Assembly: GCF_011926545.1 (NCBI RefSeq)
Contig: NZ_JAATIT010000004.1
Coordinates: 248,001-312,000 of the forward strand
Direction of reading: 5' to 3'
DNA from: Sphingopyxis italica
GTDB taxonomy: Bacteria; Pseudomonadota; Alphaproteobacteria; Sphingomonadales; Sphingomonadaceae
Length of the DNA: 64,000 nt
Below the pieces are notes generated by a model, which was given only the letters and a program-made list of their open reading frames with translations, was not told the origin of the DNA and did not search any database. Position numbers and translations under genes: made by a program. Shown in pieces: positions 63,293 to 64,000 of this stretch (within the stretch, counting starts at the first letter, position 1; every line of letters starts with the position of its first letter).

Positions 63293-64000
63293 CTAAGCGG
63301 CGCCTTCCTCATCCTGCCGCGCCAGCCATTCCTCGAGCCACTTGATCGTATAGTCGCCGTGGATCACGTCGGGGTCGGCAAGCAGCGCCTGATGCAGCGG
63401 AATGTTCGTCTTGACCCCGCCGATCACCATTTCCTCGAGCGCGCGGCGCATCCGCATCATGCAGCTTTCGCGGCTGCGACCATAGACGATCAGCTTGCCG
63501 ATCATGCTGTCATAATAGGGCGGGATCGAATAGCCGGCGTAAAGCCCGCTATCGACGCGCACGTGCATGCCGCCCGCGGCGTGATAGCTCGTCACCTTGC
63601 CGGGCGAGGGCAGGAAGCTGCGCGGATCCTCGGCATTGATGCGGCATTCCATCGAATGGCCGCGGAATTCGAGGTCTTCCTGTTTGACCGAAAGCCCCGC
63701 ACCGCCGGCGATGCGGATCTGTTCGCGGACGAGGTCGAAGCCGGTGATCATCTCGGTCACCGGATGTTCGACCTGGATGCGCGTGTTCATCTCGATGAAG
63801 AAAAATTCGCCATTTTCCCACAGGAATTCGATCGTGCCGGCGCCGCGATAGCCCATCGCGGCCATCGCGTCGGCGCAGACCTTGCCCATGCGCGCGCGTT
63901 CTTCGGCCGAGATGATCGGCGAGGGGGCTTCTTCGAGCACTTTCTGGTGGCGGCGCTGGAGCGAGCAGTCGCGCTCGCCCAGATGGATCGCATGGCCCTT
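63293..64000 (-). CDS. accC: Biotin carboxylase subunit of acetyl-CoA carboxylase, C-terminal part (partial)
   Basis: The last 235 codons are present; the gene runs past the right edge. [58 protein letters not shown] with the ATP-grasp metal-binding Glu and Asn, and [22 protein letters not shown] are AccC signatures. A GTG at 63940 is not the start because the frame continues upstream with conserved sequence to the window edge. It catalyses biotin carboxylation in fatty acid synthesis; accB is expected beyond the window. Confidence 0.95.
   Translation of the reverse strand, partial: KGHAIHLGERDCSLQRRHQKVLEEAPSPIISAEERARMGKVCADAMAAMGYRGAGTIEFLWENGEFFFIEMNTRIQVEHPVTEMITGFDLVREQIRIAGGAGLSVKQEDLEFRGHSMECRINAEDPRSFLPSPGKVTSYHAAGGMHVRVDSGLYAGYSIPPYYDSMIGKLIVYGRSRESCMMRMRRALEEMVIGGVKTNIPLHQALLADPDVIHGDYTIKWLEEWLARQDEEGAA

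Noticed and set aside
63148..63312. N-terminal extension of the second L,D-transpeptidase
   Set aside because: It would be translated from a palindromic repeat and is Arg-rich; the signal peptide begins at 63147.

Overview
The window is a stretch of high-GC (about 65%) alphaproteobacterial chromosome. Protein signatures and gene order point to a sphingomonad, most likely Sphingopyxis or a close relative: rne divergent from amiC, mrcA-prfB, ubiE-ubiB-coaBC-dut, a frameshift-free prfB, TimA/SecB/MltA/Smr neighbours, CrtZ, and short palindromic intergenic elements of the kind common in sphingomonads. No rRNA, tRNA, CRISPR array, transposase or phage gene was recognised. Almost everything is core chromosome, with a few accessory insertions.

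Layout. 1-9.4 kb: the 5' end of rne (minus), amiC, then a three-gene catabolic cassette (FAD lactone oxidase, D-threonine aldolase-like enzyme, TetR) with a perfect candidate operator in front, then mrcA, prfB and a lipoprotein-like methyltransferase. 9.4-16.2 kb (minus): ubiE-ubiB, a broken GtrA remnant, a multi-TM protein, coaBC, dut, a MoeB/ThiF-like E1 and a DsrE-like protein. 16.3-19.9 kb (plus): mutM, rpsT, dnaA and a small atypical gene, with GANTC sites and an inverted repeat before dnaA and DnaA-box-like sites after it. 19.9-28.5 kb: DUF4136 lipoprotein, trpS, murJ and secB (minus), divergent from timA-mltA-smr, then dapE and a cupin. 28.8-35.1 kb: sdhC-sdhD-sdhA without sdhB, then leuC-leuD-qor-DUF167 (minus). 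35.3-47.2 kb: crtZ, GST, epimerase, serine hydrolase, the scoA/scoB CoA-transferase operon with its own LysR regulator, HAD, DUF2855, DUF488, VIT-type transporter, SMP-30 and a 2OG oxygenase. 47.3-54.4 kb: aldehyde dehydrogenase, an unrecognised 466-residue protein, folM-folB, GNAT, and DUF1285-nudL-cca. 54.4-64 kb: a c-di-GMP EAL/GGDEF protein, parC, pspC with a 42-residue companion, recF, arsC, two L,D-transpeptidases and the C-terminal part of accC.

Functional themes. Cell-wall growth and turnover is strongly represented (AmiC, PBP1A, MurJ, MltA, DapE, two L,D-transpeptidases), as are DNA replication and repair (DnaA, RecF, ParC, MutM, Dut), envelope traffic (SecB, TimA) and central metabolism (SDH, LeuCD, CoaBC, SCOT, AccC). 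Many genes are translationally coupled through ATGA/TGATG overlaps, and several convergent pairs overlap at their 3' ends.

The most unusual signals are: a 120-bp palindromic element sitting in frame inside coaBC, with a related copy in the intergenic space about 2.3 kb away; a 17-codon ORF coupled to the coaBC start; a decayed GtrA gene; a TetR cassette with a perfect 10+2+10 palindrome; tiny ORFs of 31 and 42 codons with good ribosome binding sites; and the GANTC/DnaA-box architecture around dnaA.
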